A DNA stretch of 19,282 nucleotides from UBA5216 sp043743335. GTDB taxonomy: Bacteria; Pseudomonadota; Gammaproteobacteria; Burkholderiales; SG8-41. A model generated the notes under the pieces. That model worked only from the letters and a program-made list of their open reading frames with translations, was not told where the DNA came from and ran no database searches. This document shows, one piece after another, positions 1 through 7,267 of this stretch (the stretch's first letter is position 1; every line of letters starts with the position of its first letter). The translations under genes and the position numbers were made by a program. Where the stretch lies: positions 1-19,282 of the forward strand of contig JAYTWR010000179.1 in assembly GCA_043743335.1 (NCBI GenBank), written 5' to 3'.

Positions 1-137
1 GCTCGCCTGCCATCACCGAACGAATGTGGGGCATGCGATTGCGCGTGGCGCGTGGCGCGTATCTTGTCGTAAGCACGCTTGAGATCGCCGCTGGCTTCTT
101 CTACCGGAGCGATGTCTATCCAAGGGCCATTGGGCAT
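1..137 (-). CDS. Carboxymuconolactone decarboxylase/AhpD-like protein, 5' part only, probably frameshifted
   Basis: This is the N-terminal part of a gene that runs off the left edge. It starts with ATG at 137-135, only 4 bases after the VOC gene's stop, so the two are probably co-transcribed. The first residues read MPNGPWIDIAPVEEASGDLK followed by RAYDKIRATR. That is the opening typical of small AhpD/carboxymuconolactone-decarboxylase-type proteins (peroxidase-related, all-helical), whose active-site CxxC would lie further on and is not in the window. After residue 30 the frame turns unusual (HAQSHAPHSFGDGRR). The cause appears to be a 7-bp tandem duplication at 41-60. Leaving out one copy restores a natural continuation, RNRMPHIRSVMAGE. 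The gene is therefore either a pseudogene, a phase-variable gene, or a sequencing/assembly error. The family call rests on about 30 residues. Confidence 0.55.
   Translation of the reverse strand, partial: MPNGPWIDIAPVEEASGDLKRAYDKIRATRHAQSHAPHSFGDGRR
41..60. repeat. 7-bp tandem repeat (GCGCGTG, almost three copies)
   Basis: GCGCGTG occurs at 41-47 and 48-54, followed by GCGCGT at 55-60. The unit is not a multiple of three, so a gain or loss of one copy shifts the reading frame of the minus-strand gene that covers it. Confidence 0.85.
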
Positions 138-141
138 GGTC

Positions 142-585
142 TTAGCCGGGCACACGATTCGTCGGCGTACCCACCCAGCCGGTTTGCGACACGTCAAAGG
201 TCACGTTGTCCGGGCCGCTGTAACGCACCTCCACATTGCCGTGCCCGGCGGGTGCCCCGCCCGCGCCCAGCCCCAAAGCGACGTTGATGTCGTCGCGTGG
301 CTTTGCGCCAGAGCCCATCAGCTTTTCGGCGGTTTCTTCCAGACTTTCAACCTGAAACCCAATGTGATGAATGCCGCTCCAACCCGTGCCGCGTTCCGCG
401 CCGGCCACCACATCGCTCTTGAAACGCAGAATAGCCAAATTGAGATGGCCGTCGGTGAGGTAGTAACCGGCGGCACGCGGACTATCGAGTTTTTTCACTT
501 TTTTCAGCCCGAAATTCTCGATGTAAAACCGCGCCGTCGCTTCTTCATCCTGCGTTTGAATCGCGATATGTCTGATCTGTGCCAT
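142..585 (-). CDS. VOC family (glyoxalase/bleomycin-resistance fold) protein
   Basis: This is a protein of 147 residues with the vicinal-oxygen-chelate fold pattern. It has two beta-alpha-beta halves, the first opening with MAQIRHIAIQTQD and the second with GIHHIGFQVESLEE. Likely metal ligands are H6, H73 or H74, and an acidic residue near the end (D131 in NVTFDVS); glyoxalase-type enzymes use such H/E/D sets. The reading frame is open 26 codons further upstream, but the start at 585 is preferred. It has an AAGGAA ribosome site just upstream, and homologues begin with M-x-x-I-x-H-I-A. The specific reaction cannot be told from sequence; relatives include lactoylglutathione lyase, methylmalonyl-CoA epimerase and extradiol dioxygenases. 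It is followed at once by the carboxymuconolactone-decarboxylase-like gene, which hints at aromatic or peroxide metabolism, but that is inference. Confidence 0.85.
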   Translation of the reverse strand: MAQIRHIAIQTQDEEATARFYIENFGLKKVKKLDSPRAAGYYLTDGHLNLAILRFKSDVVAGAERGTGWSGIHHIGFQVESLEETAEKLMGSGAKPRDDINVALGLGAGGAPAGHGNVEVRYSGPDNVTFDVSQTGWVGTPTNRVPG

Positions 586-698
586 GATGGATTTCCTTGG
601 GTTGAGGTATGCAGCGATTTGGATGAGGAGAGGGAGAGGGAGAAGCTCTGCGACATTAAACAAAGTGGATTATGCGGCAGTTTTGGGACGCGCCACCC

Positions 699-1685
699 TC
701 ACTCGATGCGGATGTTCGCATCCGCAATAATTTTGGCGTAGCGCGCCGAGTCCGCGCGCAGCAGGGCCGCCAGTTGATCGGGCGTTGACACATACGGCGT
801 CATGCCTTGGCCTGTCAGTTTGTCTTGCACATCACGCATCGCCAGTATTTGCGCCACAGTTGTCGAGAGTTTATTCACGATAGCGCGCGGCACACGCGCC
901 GGGGCGAGTATGCCTTGCCAGGTTTTGGCTTCCAGTTTCGGCAGGCCGGATTCTGCGAACGTGGATACCTGCGGCAGCGCCGCCAGCCGCGCGTCACCCG
1001 ATACCGCTATACCGCGCAACGCACCGTTTCTGACGTGCTGAATCAAAGCAATCGGCACGCCAAACGCAAATTGCACATGCCCGCCCATTAAATCAGTCAG
1101 CGCCGGGCCTGCGCCTTTGTAGGGAATTTGCTGTGTGCGGATACCCGCCAGCAGGTTAAGCGATTCGTTCATTAAATGATTGGCGCTGCCGCTGCCCGTG
1201 GTGGCGTAGTTAAGCTTGCCGGGGTTTGCTTTGGCGTGCGCGATGAACTCCGGCAGATTTTTGGCCGGCACGCCGGGATGCACCACCAGCAGTTTCTCGC
1301 TGAAGCAAATGGTTGCCACCGGCGCGAAATCCTTGAAGGCGTCGTACGGCATGTTCTTGTGCAGCAGCGGAATAATCACATGTGTGGTGGCGGCAAGGCC
1401 GATGGTGTAACCGTCCGGCGGCGCTTTCGCCACCACGGTAGTGCCGATCATGGTGTCGCCGCCCGCGCGGTTTTCCACCACCACCTGCTGGCCCCAGAGG
1501 GCCGTCATTTGCGTGCCCATCAACCGCGCAATCGGGTCCGTGCTGCCGCCCGGCGGATACGGCACCACAAAGCGTACTGGCTTGGTGGGCCAAGCATCTT
1601 GCGCGAATGCAGGCGCACACAGGAAAGCCACCGCGAGACCGAGTGGCGACAGCGCAATAAACGTTGTGGGCAACATGTTTGTCAT
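699..1685 (-). CDS. Bug family tripartite tricarboxylate transporter substrate-binding protein
   Basis: This is a periplasmic binding protein of 328 residues of the Bug/TctC family, which is greatly expanded in betaproteobacteria. A signal peptide (about residues 1-28, ending APAFA) precedes the mature start QDAWPTKPVRFVVPYPPGG. That contains the family hallmark of a P-x-K-P-V-R strand and a PPGG-x-x-D loop that contacts the ligand carboxylate. Later markers are VVVENRAGGDTMIGT, AKAPPDGYT, and the second-lobe loop YATTGSGSANHLMNE. A second possible start (M4) lies three codons downstream. No tctA/tctB membrane genes are nearby, which is usual: most Bug proteins are orphans. The ligand is unknown. 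It reads in the same direction as the VOC gene, about 110 bases upstream of it. Confidence 0.9.
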   Translation of the reverse strand: MTNMLPTTFIALSPLGLAVAFLCAPAFAQDAWPTKPVRFVVPYPPGGSTDPIARLMGTQMTALWGQQVVVENRAGGDTMIGTTVVAKAPPDGYTIGLAATTHVIIPLLHKNMPYDAFKDFAPVATICFSEKLLVVHPGVPAKNLPEFIAHAKANPGKLNYATTGSGSANHLMNESLNLLAGIRTQQIPYKGAGPALTDLMGGHVQFAFGVPIALIQHVRNGALRGIAVSGDARLAALPQVSTFAESGLPKLEAKTWQGILAPARVPRAIVNKLSTTVAQILAMRDVQDKLTGQGMTPYVSTPDQLAALLRADSARYAKIIADANIRIE

Positions 1686-1757
1686 GCGCGTCGGCGAAGG
1701 TGATTAAGGCTGCGGGGATTCAGGGGGATTAGTTTTAGCATACAGCGCGGCAGTTTA

Positions 1758-1777
1758 TAAGTAATTGATTTTATTGA
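1758..1777. repeat. AT-rich recurring motif, copy 1
   Basis: TAAGTAATTGATTTTATTGA stands out in a GC-rich background. It lies between the ABC exporter and the Bug gene, 70 to 95 bases upstream of the Bug start. Closely related copies are at 8504-8523, 10565-10580 (opposite orientation), 14700-14714 and 19166-19182. Confidence 0.5.
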
Positions 1778-1810
1778 AATAAAAGAAACAACTCTAACGC
1801 TCGTGCGCAA

Positions 1811-3760
1811 TCAGGCGCGAGTAACCACCGGCGCATCATCCGTACCCGGCTCCAGCGCTGCCGCGACGAGATGCGCTTCGGGGGTAGCGGCATTCGGCGG
1901 TTCATCCGCAGTCTCGGTAGGCATCACTTCGGGTGCGAGAAACCCGCCCGACTGATGCCGCCACAGCTTGGCGTAATGGCCGTTCAACCGCAGCAGTTCG
2001 TCGTGTGAACCTTGTTCGACGATGCGTCCGGCGTCCATCACGATCAGCCGGTCCATGCGGGCGATGGTGGATAAACGGTGCGCGATGGCGATGACGGTTT
2101 TGCCTTCCATCAGGCCCAGCAGTTGTTCCTGAATGGCGAGTTCGACTTCGCTGTCGAGCGCGGAGGTGGCTTCGTCGAGCACGAGTATCGGCGCGTCTTT
2201 CAGCACCACGCGCGCAATGGCAATGCGCTGGCGTTGCCCGCCGGAGAGTTTGACGCCGCGCTCGCCCACATGCGCGTCGTAGCCGGTGCGGCCCGTCCAA
2301 TCCTGCAGGCCGAGAATAAAGTCATGCGCCTGCGCTTTTCGCGCGGCGCTACGCACGTCGTCATCACTTGCTTGGGGCCGACCATAACGAATGTTGGAAG
2401 CAATTGAGCGATGCAGGAGCGAGGTATCCTGCGTCACCATGCCGATGGCGGCACGCAGGCTTTCTTGCGTGACGTGGTTGATGTCTTGCCCGTCGATGCG
2501 GATCGCGCCTTTTTCAAGTTCGTAAAACCGCAGCAGCAAATTCACCAGCGTGGATTTGCCCGCGCCGGAGCGCCCCACCAGACCCACGCGCTCGCCGCGG
2601 CGGATGGTGAAATTCAGATGATCCAGCACCGGGTTGGCATCGCGTCTGCCGTAGTCGAACGAAACATCCTCAAAGCGTATTTCACCACGTGAGGCGTTTA
2701 GTTCAACCGCACTCGGTTTGTCTACGCCCGCCAGCGGCACGGCGATGGTTTGCATGCCCTCTTGCACCACGCCGATGTTTTCGAAAATGCCGGTGACTTC
2801 CCAGCTCACCCAGCCAGCGACGTTGGCGATTTGCCACGCTAGCGGCAGCGCGGTGGCGACCACGCCCGCGCTCACCGTGCCGTCCACCCACAGGCTGATG
2901 CCTATTGCTGCGGTGCCGGTCAGTAACGCGGCGTTCATCGCCGATAGCCAAAACATGAATTGCGTGATGAGCTTCATGTGCGCGCCGATAGCGACCTGAT
3001 GCTCGTCAACCACCTCGCGCACGTAAGCGTCTTCGTCGGCCAGGCGCGCAAACAATTTGACCGTGAGAATGTTGGTGTAGCTGTCCACCACGCGCGCCAT
3101 CACCATCGAACGCACTTCGGAACTGGCTTTGGCCAGATCGCGCAAGCGCGGCACGAAGTGGCGCAAAAAGAAAATGTAGCCAACAAACCACGCCAGCGTG
3201 GGCACGCCCAACCGCCAATCCACCGCAGCCATGAGAATAAACGCGCTCACGCCATACACCACGATGTACCAGATCGCGCGTATCGCCGACATCACGCTCT
3301 CGCGCAGCGCGTTGGCGGTTTGCATCACGCGGTTGGCGATGCGCCCAGCGAAATCATTTTGAAAGAACGACCAATTTTGCCGGATTACGTGCCAGTGGCT
3401 CTGCCAGCGAATCAGGCTGGTAGCGCCCGGTATCAGCGCGTTCTGGCGTATCGCAATGTCCGCCAGCAACACCAGCGGGCGCACAATCAGCATCAGCCCC
3501 ACCATGCCCATCAGCATGGGCCATTGTTGCTCGATAGCAGCGTGACGGTCAGTCGCTTCCATCAGCGACACCAGCTTGCCGATGAATAGCGGAATCACCG
3601 TGTCGATCAGCGCCACCGCTAGGCTGGTGGCAAACATAGCCGCATACCAGCCTTTGGTTTGCCGCACAAAATGCCAAAAGAACGCGAGCAATCCGCCGGG
3701 CGGCGCACCCGGCCCGGTGCTGGCGGTGCCGTGGATACGCGATTGCAAATACTTGAACAT
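1811..3760 (-). CDS. ABC exporter, fused permease and ATPase (MsbA/multidrug type)
   Basis: This is a half-transporter of 649 residues with an exporter-type membrane domain (residues about 40-330, hydrophobic segments near 41-60, 82-100, 160-180, 184-200, 268-290 and 297-315) followed by an ATPase domain. The nucleotide-binding motifs are complete: Walker A GRSGAGKST (396-404), Q-loop Q444, signature LSGGQ (505-509), Walker B ILVLDE (525-530) and H-loop H561. As a homodimer in the inner membrane it would export lipids, drugs or another hydrophobic substrate; the sequence does not say which. A tail of about 45 residues after the ATPase is rich in Ala, Pro and acidic residues. It lies 52 bases downstream of livH on the same strand, where livM would normally be. 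It is an exporter by architecture, so it is not a replacement for livMGF. No good ribosome site is visible before the ATG. Confidence 0.9.
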   Translation of the reverse strand: MFKYLQSRIHGTASTGPGAPPGGLLAFFWHFVRQTKGWYAAMFATSLAVALIDTVIPLFIGKLVSLMEATDRHAAIEQQWPMLMGMVGLMLIVRPLVLLADIAIRQNALIPGATSLIRWQSHWHVIRQNWSFFQNDFAGRIANRVMQTANALRESVMSAIRAIWYIVVYGVSAFILMAAVDWRLGVPTLAWFVGYIFFLRHFVPRLRDLAKASSEVRSMVMARVVDSYTNILTVKLFARLADEDAYVREVVDEHQVAIGAHMKLITQFMFWLSAMNAALLTGTAAIGISLWVDGTVSAGVVATALPLAWQIANVAGWVSWEVTGIFENIGVVQEGMQTIAVPLAGVDKPSAVELNASRGEIRFEDVSFDYGRRDANPVLDHLNFTIRRGERVGLVGRSGAGKSTLVNLLLRFYELEKGAIRIDGQDINHVTQESLRAAIGMVTQDTSLLHRSIASNIRYGRPQASDDDVRSAARKAQAHDFILGLQDWTGRTGYDAHVGERGVKLSGGQRQRIAIARVVLKDAPILVLDEATSALDSEVELAIQEQLLGLMEGKTVIAIAHRLSTIARMDRLIVMDAGRIVEQGSHDELLRLNGHYAKLWRHQSGGFLAPEVMPTETADEPPNAATPEAHLVAAALEPGTDDAPVVTRA

Positions 3761-3812
3761 GGGGGCAGATAGGGAAAGGTGAATGGTGCCGCAATAAAAT
3801 CAGGCGCTACCG

Positions 3813-4733
3813 CTACGCGCGATCCCCGCTACGCACGCCCATCAAGCCCGATGGGCGCAGCATCAACACCAGCACCAACACAAGGAAGGCAAACACGTCA
3901 CGGTAGTTGCTGCCGAACACGCCGCCCGTGAGGTCGCCGATGTACCCGGCGGCGAGGCTTTCGATGAGTCCCAACAGCAGCCCGCCTAACATCGCGCCGG
4001 GGATGTTGCCTATGCCCCCGAGCACGGCCGCGGTGAAGGCCTTCAGCCCCAGCATAAAGCCCATAAAGTAGTGGCCCTGCCCGTAATAGAGCACAACCAT
4101 CACACCGGCGATGGCGCCGATGGATGCGCCCAGCGCAAAGGTGAAGGCGATAACGCGCGTGGTGTTCACGCCCATCAGTCCGGCGACATCGGGGTTTTGC
4201 TCGGTGGCGCGCATGGCGCGGCCCATGCGGCTGGCTTTGACGAACCACAGCAGTGCGGCCATGATGGCCAGCGCGAGCACGAAGATAAACGCCTGCGTGC
4301 TGGTGATTTGTGCGCCGCCGATGATGATTTTCTCGGGCTTGATGATTTCGGGCATCGACAGGTATTGCTTGCCCCAGACCAGTGCTGCCGAGTATTGAAT
4401 GAGGATGGATACGCCGATGGCCGTGATGAGTGGTGCCAAACGCGGCGCGCGGCGCAGCGGGCGATAGGCGCTGCGCTCAACCAGCAAACCCAGCGCCACA
4501 CACACCGCTACAGCCGCCGCAGTCGCCAGCAAAAGCACGATTGTGACGGGCAGGCTCGTGCCCAATGACAAAATCACCGACAGCGCGACCAGTGCGCCCA
4601 CCATCACAATGTCGCCGTGGGCGAAATTGATCAGGCCCAGTATGCCGTAGACCATGGTGTAGCCCAGCGCCACTAGCGCGTAAATGCTGCCGAGTAACAG
4701 GCCATTCAGTATTTGCTGGAAAAAAATATCCAC
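3813..4733 (-). CDS. livH: Branched-chain amino acid ABC transporter permease LivH
   Basis: This is an inner-membrane permease of 306 residues of the LivH family, the partner of LivM in importers for branched-chain amino acids and related compounds. The N-terminus FFQQILNGLLLGSIYALVAL and the GYTMVYGILGLINFAHGD segment are diagnostic. The conserved GLKAFTAAVLGGIGNIPGA loop, which docks the ATPase, is present at about residues 230-250, and the C-terminus RPSGLMGV is intact. The start codon is GTG (4733-4731); no clear Shine-Dalgarno sequence precedes it. It follows the binding-protein gene on the same strand, separated by a terminator-like hairpin. No livM, livG or livF follows; an exporter gene does. 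The transporter must therefore get its other subunits from elsewhere in the genome, or be incomplete. Confidence 0.92.
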   Translation of the reverse strand: MDIFFQQILNGLLLGSIYALVALGYTMVYGILGLINFAHGDIVMVGALVALSVILSLGTSLPVTIVLLLATAAAVAVCVALGLLVERSAYRPLRRAPRLAPLITAIGVSILIQYSAALVWGKQYLSMPEIIKPEKIIIGGAQITSTQAFIFVLALAIMAALLWFVKASRMGRAMRATEQNPDVAGLMGVNTTRVIAFTFALGASIGAIAGVMVVLYYGQGHYFMGFMLGLKAFTAAVLGGIGNIPGAMLGGLLLGLIESLAAGYIGDLTGGVFGSNYRDVFAFLVLVLVLMLRPSGLMGVRSGDRA

Positions 4734-4757
4734 GGGGTTTTGCGAGTTGAGAATGTA

Positions 4758-4784
4758 AAAACGGCACCGCTGGGGTGCCGTTTT
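4758..4784 (-). terminator. Intrinsic terminator/attenuator between livK-like gene and livH
   Basis: A perfect 11-bp stem (AAAACGGCACC at 4758-4768 with GGTGCCGTTTT at 4774-4784) has a 5-base loop. On the minus strand it is followed by a run of U. It sits between the binding-protein stop and the livH start, so it probably lets through only part of the transcription. That would give excess binding protein over permease, a common arrangement in ABC import operons. Confidence 0.85.
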
Positions 4785-4811
4785 GAGGTGATGACGTGAG
4801 CTTGTTGTGAA

Positions 4812-6083
4812 TTACTTCTTGGCTGCGTCTTTGGTGTCGTCCTTCTTCGCGTCGGCCTTGGCCTCTGCTGCAGGGGCCGCTGCCGGTGCAGCAGTGGCAG
4901 CACCGGGCGCTACGGTCTCCAACGCTTCCCACTTGCCACCCTTCACCACGTAGATAGTGATCGGGCCGTTTTTCAAATCGCCTTTGTCGTCAAACGCAAT
5001 GGGGCCGATCACGCCGTTGTGGTTGGTCTTACTCACTTCGGGCAAAAACTTAGCAGGGTCGGCCGAGCCAGCGCGTTTCATCGCTTCCACAATCACCATC
5101 ACGGCGTCGTAGCCCATGGGGGCGAAGAGTTCCACCTCGGCATTAAACTTGGCTTTGTATTTGGCGAGGAAATCTTTGCCGCCGGGCATTTGCTCTTTGG
5201 GCAGGCCGGGGATGGAAGCCATTGCGCCTTCAGCGGCACCACCCGCGAGCTTGATAAAGTTGGGCGTTTGCATGCCATCACCGCCAATGAACTTGGCCTT
5301 GATGCCGAGTTCGGCCATTTGTTTAATCATGGGGCCCGCTTGCGGGTCGATGCCGCCGAACATGATGAGATCGGGGTTCTTGCCTTTGATCTTAGTGAGG
5401 ATGGCTTTGAAATCCGTGTCTTTGTCGGTAGTGTGTTCACGCGCCACCAATTTGGCACCGCCCGCTTTGACCGTAGCCTCAAAGTTATCCGCCAAGCCTT
5501 GGCCATAGGCCGTGCTGTCATCGATCACGGCAATGGTTTTAGCCTTCAATTTATCAAGCGCGAATTTACCAAGGGTCGGCCCTTGTTGACCATCGTGGGC
5601 CACCACGCGGAAGGTGGTTTTATAACCCTTGAGCGTGTAATCGGGGTTGGTGCTCGATGGCGAAATTTGCGGGATGCCGGCGTCGGCATAAATCTTGGAG
5701 GCCGGTATCGACGCGCCCGAGTTGAAGTGGCCGACAACGCCAGCCACTTTCGCATCCACCAATTTTTGCGCAACGGTGGTCGCTTTGGTGGGATTGGCTT
5801 CATCGTCTTCAGCCAACATTTCCAGTTTCACCGCCTTGCCACCAATGCTGACGCCGGCTTTGTTGGCGTCTTCGATCGCCAGTTGCACGCCATTACGAAT
5901 GTCGATACCGATGTGCGCCTGCGCGCCGGTGAGCGGTGATGCTGCACCGATTTTCACCACTTGCATTTCAGGTGCTTTCGGTGCCTCGGCCTTGGGCGCG
6001 GGCGGCGGCGCTTTGTCGCAAGCGGCGAGTGCCAACGCGGTGGCTAAAGCGGCGGCTGACTTGATTAACAATCTGCGATTCAT
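4812..6083 (-). CDS. Branched-chain amino acid ABC transporter substrate-binding protein (LivK/LivJ-like lipoprotein)
   Basis: This is a type I periplasmic binding protein of 423 residues. The mature domain begins VVKIGAASPLTGAQAHIGID, typical of Leu/Ile/Val-binding proteins. It continues through GVVGHFNSGASIPASKIYAD and the ligand-contact region ISPSSTNPDYTLKG. The leader MNRRLLIKSAAALATALALA ends in a lipobox-like LAAC with C22, followed by Asp. A lipoprotein anchor is therefore likely, and Asp at +2 would favour inner-membrane retention by the E. coli rule. Two features are odd: a Pro/Ala/Lys linker after the Cys (about residues 24-39), and a C-terminal tail of about 30 residues made almost only of Ala, Lys, Asp, Pro and Glu. 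GGGAG lies 8 bases before the ATG, and a strong promoter lies at 6128-6156. The ligand could also be another amino acid or an aromatic acid. Confidence 0.9.
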   Translation of the reverse strand: MNRRLLIKSAAALATALALAACDKAPPPAPKAEAPKAPEMQVVKIGAASPLTGAQAHIGIDIRNGVQLAIEDANKAGVSIGGKAVKLEMLAEDDEANPTKATTVAQKLVDAKVAGVVGHFNSGASIPASKIYADAGIPQISPSSTNPDYTLKGYKTTFRVVAHDGQQGPTLGKFALDKLKAKTIAVIDDSTAYGQGLADNFEATVKAGGAKLVAREHTTDKDTDFKAILTKIKGKNPDLIMFGGIDPQAGPMIKQMAELGIKAKFIGGDGMQTPNFIKLAGGAAEGAMASIPGLPKEQMPGGKDFLAKYKAKFNAEVELFAPMGYDAVMVIVEAMKRAGSADPAKFLPEVSKTNHNGVIGPIAFDDKGDLKNGPITIYVVKGGKWEALETVAPGAATAAPAAAPAAEAKADAKKDDTKDAAKK

Positions 6084-6127
6084 GAGCGACTCCCAGTCGA
6101 TAAGCTGTTGTTTGTGCGAGAAAATTT

Positions 6128-6156
6128 ATTATCGTTGCCGGTGTAGTGGTTGTCAA
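6128..6156 (-). promoter_or_regulatory. Sigma70-type promoter for the livK-like gene
   Basis: On the minus strand, TTGACA (6156-6151) and GATAAT (6133-6128) are separated by exactly 17 bases. That gives a perfect -35 and a 5/6 -10. The predicted leader before the ATG at 6083 is about 38 bases. Confidence 0.8.
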
Positions 6157-6179
6157 ACGCGGCGGCGCACAATGGCGTG

Positions 6180-7106
6180 CTATTGGCCCACGCGCTTGCT
6201 AGCGGCTTTCCCCCGCACCTCCACCCCCGCCCACGGCTCCAGATAAGTCACCAGCGCCGTCATATCCCGCTTGCCGCCGCCTTGGTTATAAGCGAACTGC
6301 CATAACTGGCGTGCGGCGCTGCCGACGATCATCGGCAGGCCCATGGCTTGGCATTCTTCAATCGCTAGGCCGATGTCTTTGCATGCGCCGGAAATTGGGA
6401 AGCCGAAATCGAATTTGCGCGTGAGTACCGATTGGGGAATTTTGTCTGAGGTGGCGGTATTGCGGCCGCTGCCGGCGTTGATGACTTGCGCCAGAATATC
6501 GAGGTCGAGTCCGGCTTTGGCACCCGCGACAAAGGCTTCGAGGCTCATCGCCAGCGCGCTTTGCGACAGTAGATTGTTCAAGAGCTTGGTGAACTGCGCC
6601 TGTCCCGGCTCCTTGCCCACGACGAACACTTTGCCCAGCACATCCAGTGTTTTGCGCACGCCGGCGACCGCGCGGGCGTTGCCGGCCACCATCACCGCCA
6701 GCGTACCTTTTTCGGCGCCGCTGGCCCCGCCGGACACCGGCGCATCCACCAGCATGATGCCACGCAGCGCGAGCCCCTTGGCCACCGCTTTTTCCACACT
6801 CGAACCGGTGGTCGACAGATCCACCAGCGTTTTAATTTTGCGGCCGCGGATTACGCCTTGCGCACCCAGCGCAACCTCCAACAGCACCGGCGGATTGGGC
6901 AGGCTGGTAAATATCGTGCGGGCGGCATCGGCGACCTCACTCGGGCTGGCGGCCAAGCGCGCGCCCAGCTTGACCAATGGCGCTGCGGCAGCGGGATTAA
7001 TATCGTTAATAATCAGAGGGTAACCTGCATTCAGCAAGCGCCGCGCCATGCGCCCGCCCATCACGCCCAAGCCGATAAATCCCAGCACTTCCCGTTTTGT
7101 CGCCAT
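6180..7106 (-). CDS. NAD(P)-dependent oxidoreductase, 3-hydroxyisobutyrate dehydrogenase family
   Basis: This is a protein of 308 residues of the beta-hydroxyacid dehydrogenase family (MmsB, GarR, GlxR and relatives). The Rossmann dinucleotide motif is GFIGLGVMGGRMARRL (residues 9-24). The substrate-binding signature is DAPVSGGASGAEKGTLAVMV (121-140). The catalytic lysine is K174 in KLLNN, with N177/N178, and a second conserved Lys-Asp pair (CKDIGLA) is in the C-terminal helical domain. It would reduce or oxidise a short beta-hydroxy acid in the cytosol; candidates are 3-hydroxyisobutyrate, tartronate semialdehyde and succinic semialdehyde. The cofactor preference was not worked out. The C-terminal tail is basic (KAASKRVGQ). 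Its ATG is directly preceded by a duplicated 15-bp leader, and it is divergent from the CmcJ-like gene. Confidence 0.88.
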   Translation of the reverse strand: MATKREVLGFIGLGVMGGRMARRLLNAGYPLIINDINPAAAAPLVKLGARLAASPSEVADAARTIFTSLPNPPVLLEVALGAQGVIRGRKIKTLVDLSTTGSSVEKAVAKGLALRGIMLVDAPVSGGASGAEKGTLAVMVAGNARAVAGVRKTLDVLGKVFVVGKEPGQAQFTKLLNNLLSQSALAMSLEAFVAGAKAGLDLDILAQVINAGSGRNTATSDKIPQSVLTRKFDFGFPISGACKDIGLAIEECQAMGLPMIVGSAARQLWQFAYNQGGGKRDMTALVTYLEPWAGVEVRGKAASKRVGQ

Positions 7107-7136
7107 CTGTTGCCCCCGTTACTGTTGCCCCCGTTA
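7107..7136. repeat. 15-bp tandem duplication in the leader of the dehydrogenase gene
   Basis: CTGTTGCCCCCGTTA occurs at 7107-7121 and again, identically, at 7122-7136. On the minus strand this places two copies of TAACGGGGGCAACAG against the ATG at 7106, so the G-rich segment that could act as a ribosome site is doubled. Confidence 0.9.
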
Positions 7137-7267
7137 AAATGGCGCACATTGTAGTCTAAGGTTTCTGGCCAAGCCGTGGGCGAATGGAGCGCGCAATTGA
7201 CGTACGCCCGGCACCGGCCTAGGCTTTCGGGTCGAACCGCCGAGAATCTTTAACCCAAGGTGAACTC

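Noticed and set aside
605..650. GAGGAGAGGGAGAGGGAGAAG purine run as a second copy of the REP-like element
   Set aside because: It has only short GAGAGGG similarity and no matching inverted arm, so it is treated as a simple purine-rich stretch.
79..741. Long plus-strand open frame (220 codons)
   Set aside because: It is antisense to the well-supported VOC gene and to the start of the carboxymuconolactone-decarboxylase-like gene, and its translation resembles no family.
5019..5939. Plus-strand open frame of 306 codons
   Set aside because: It lies entirely antisense to the livK-like gene; such shadows are common in GC-rich DNA and its protein is unlike any known.
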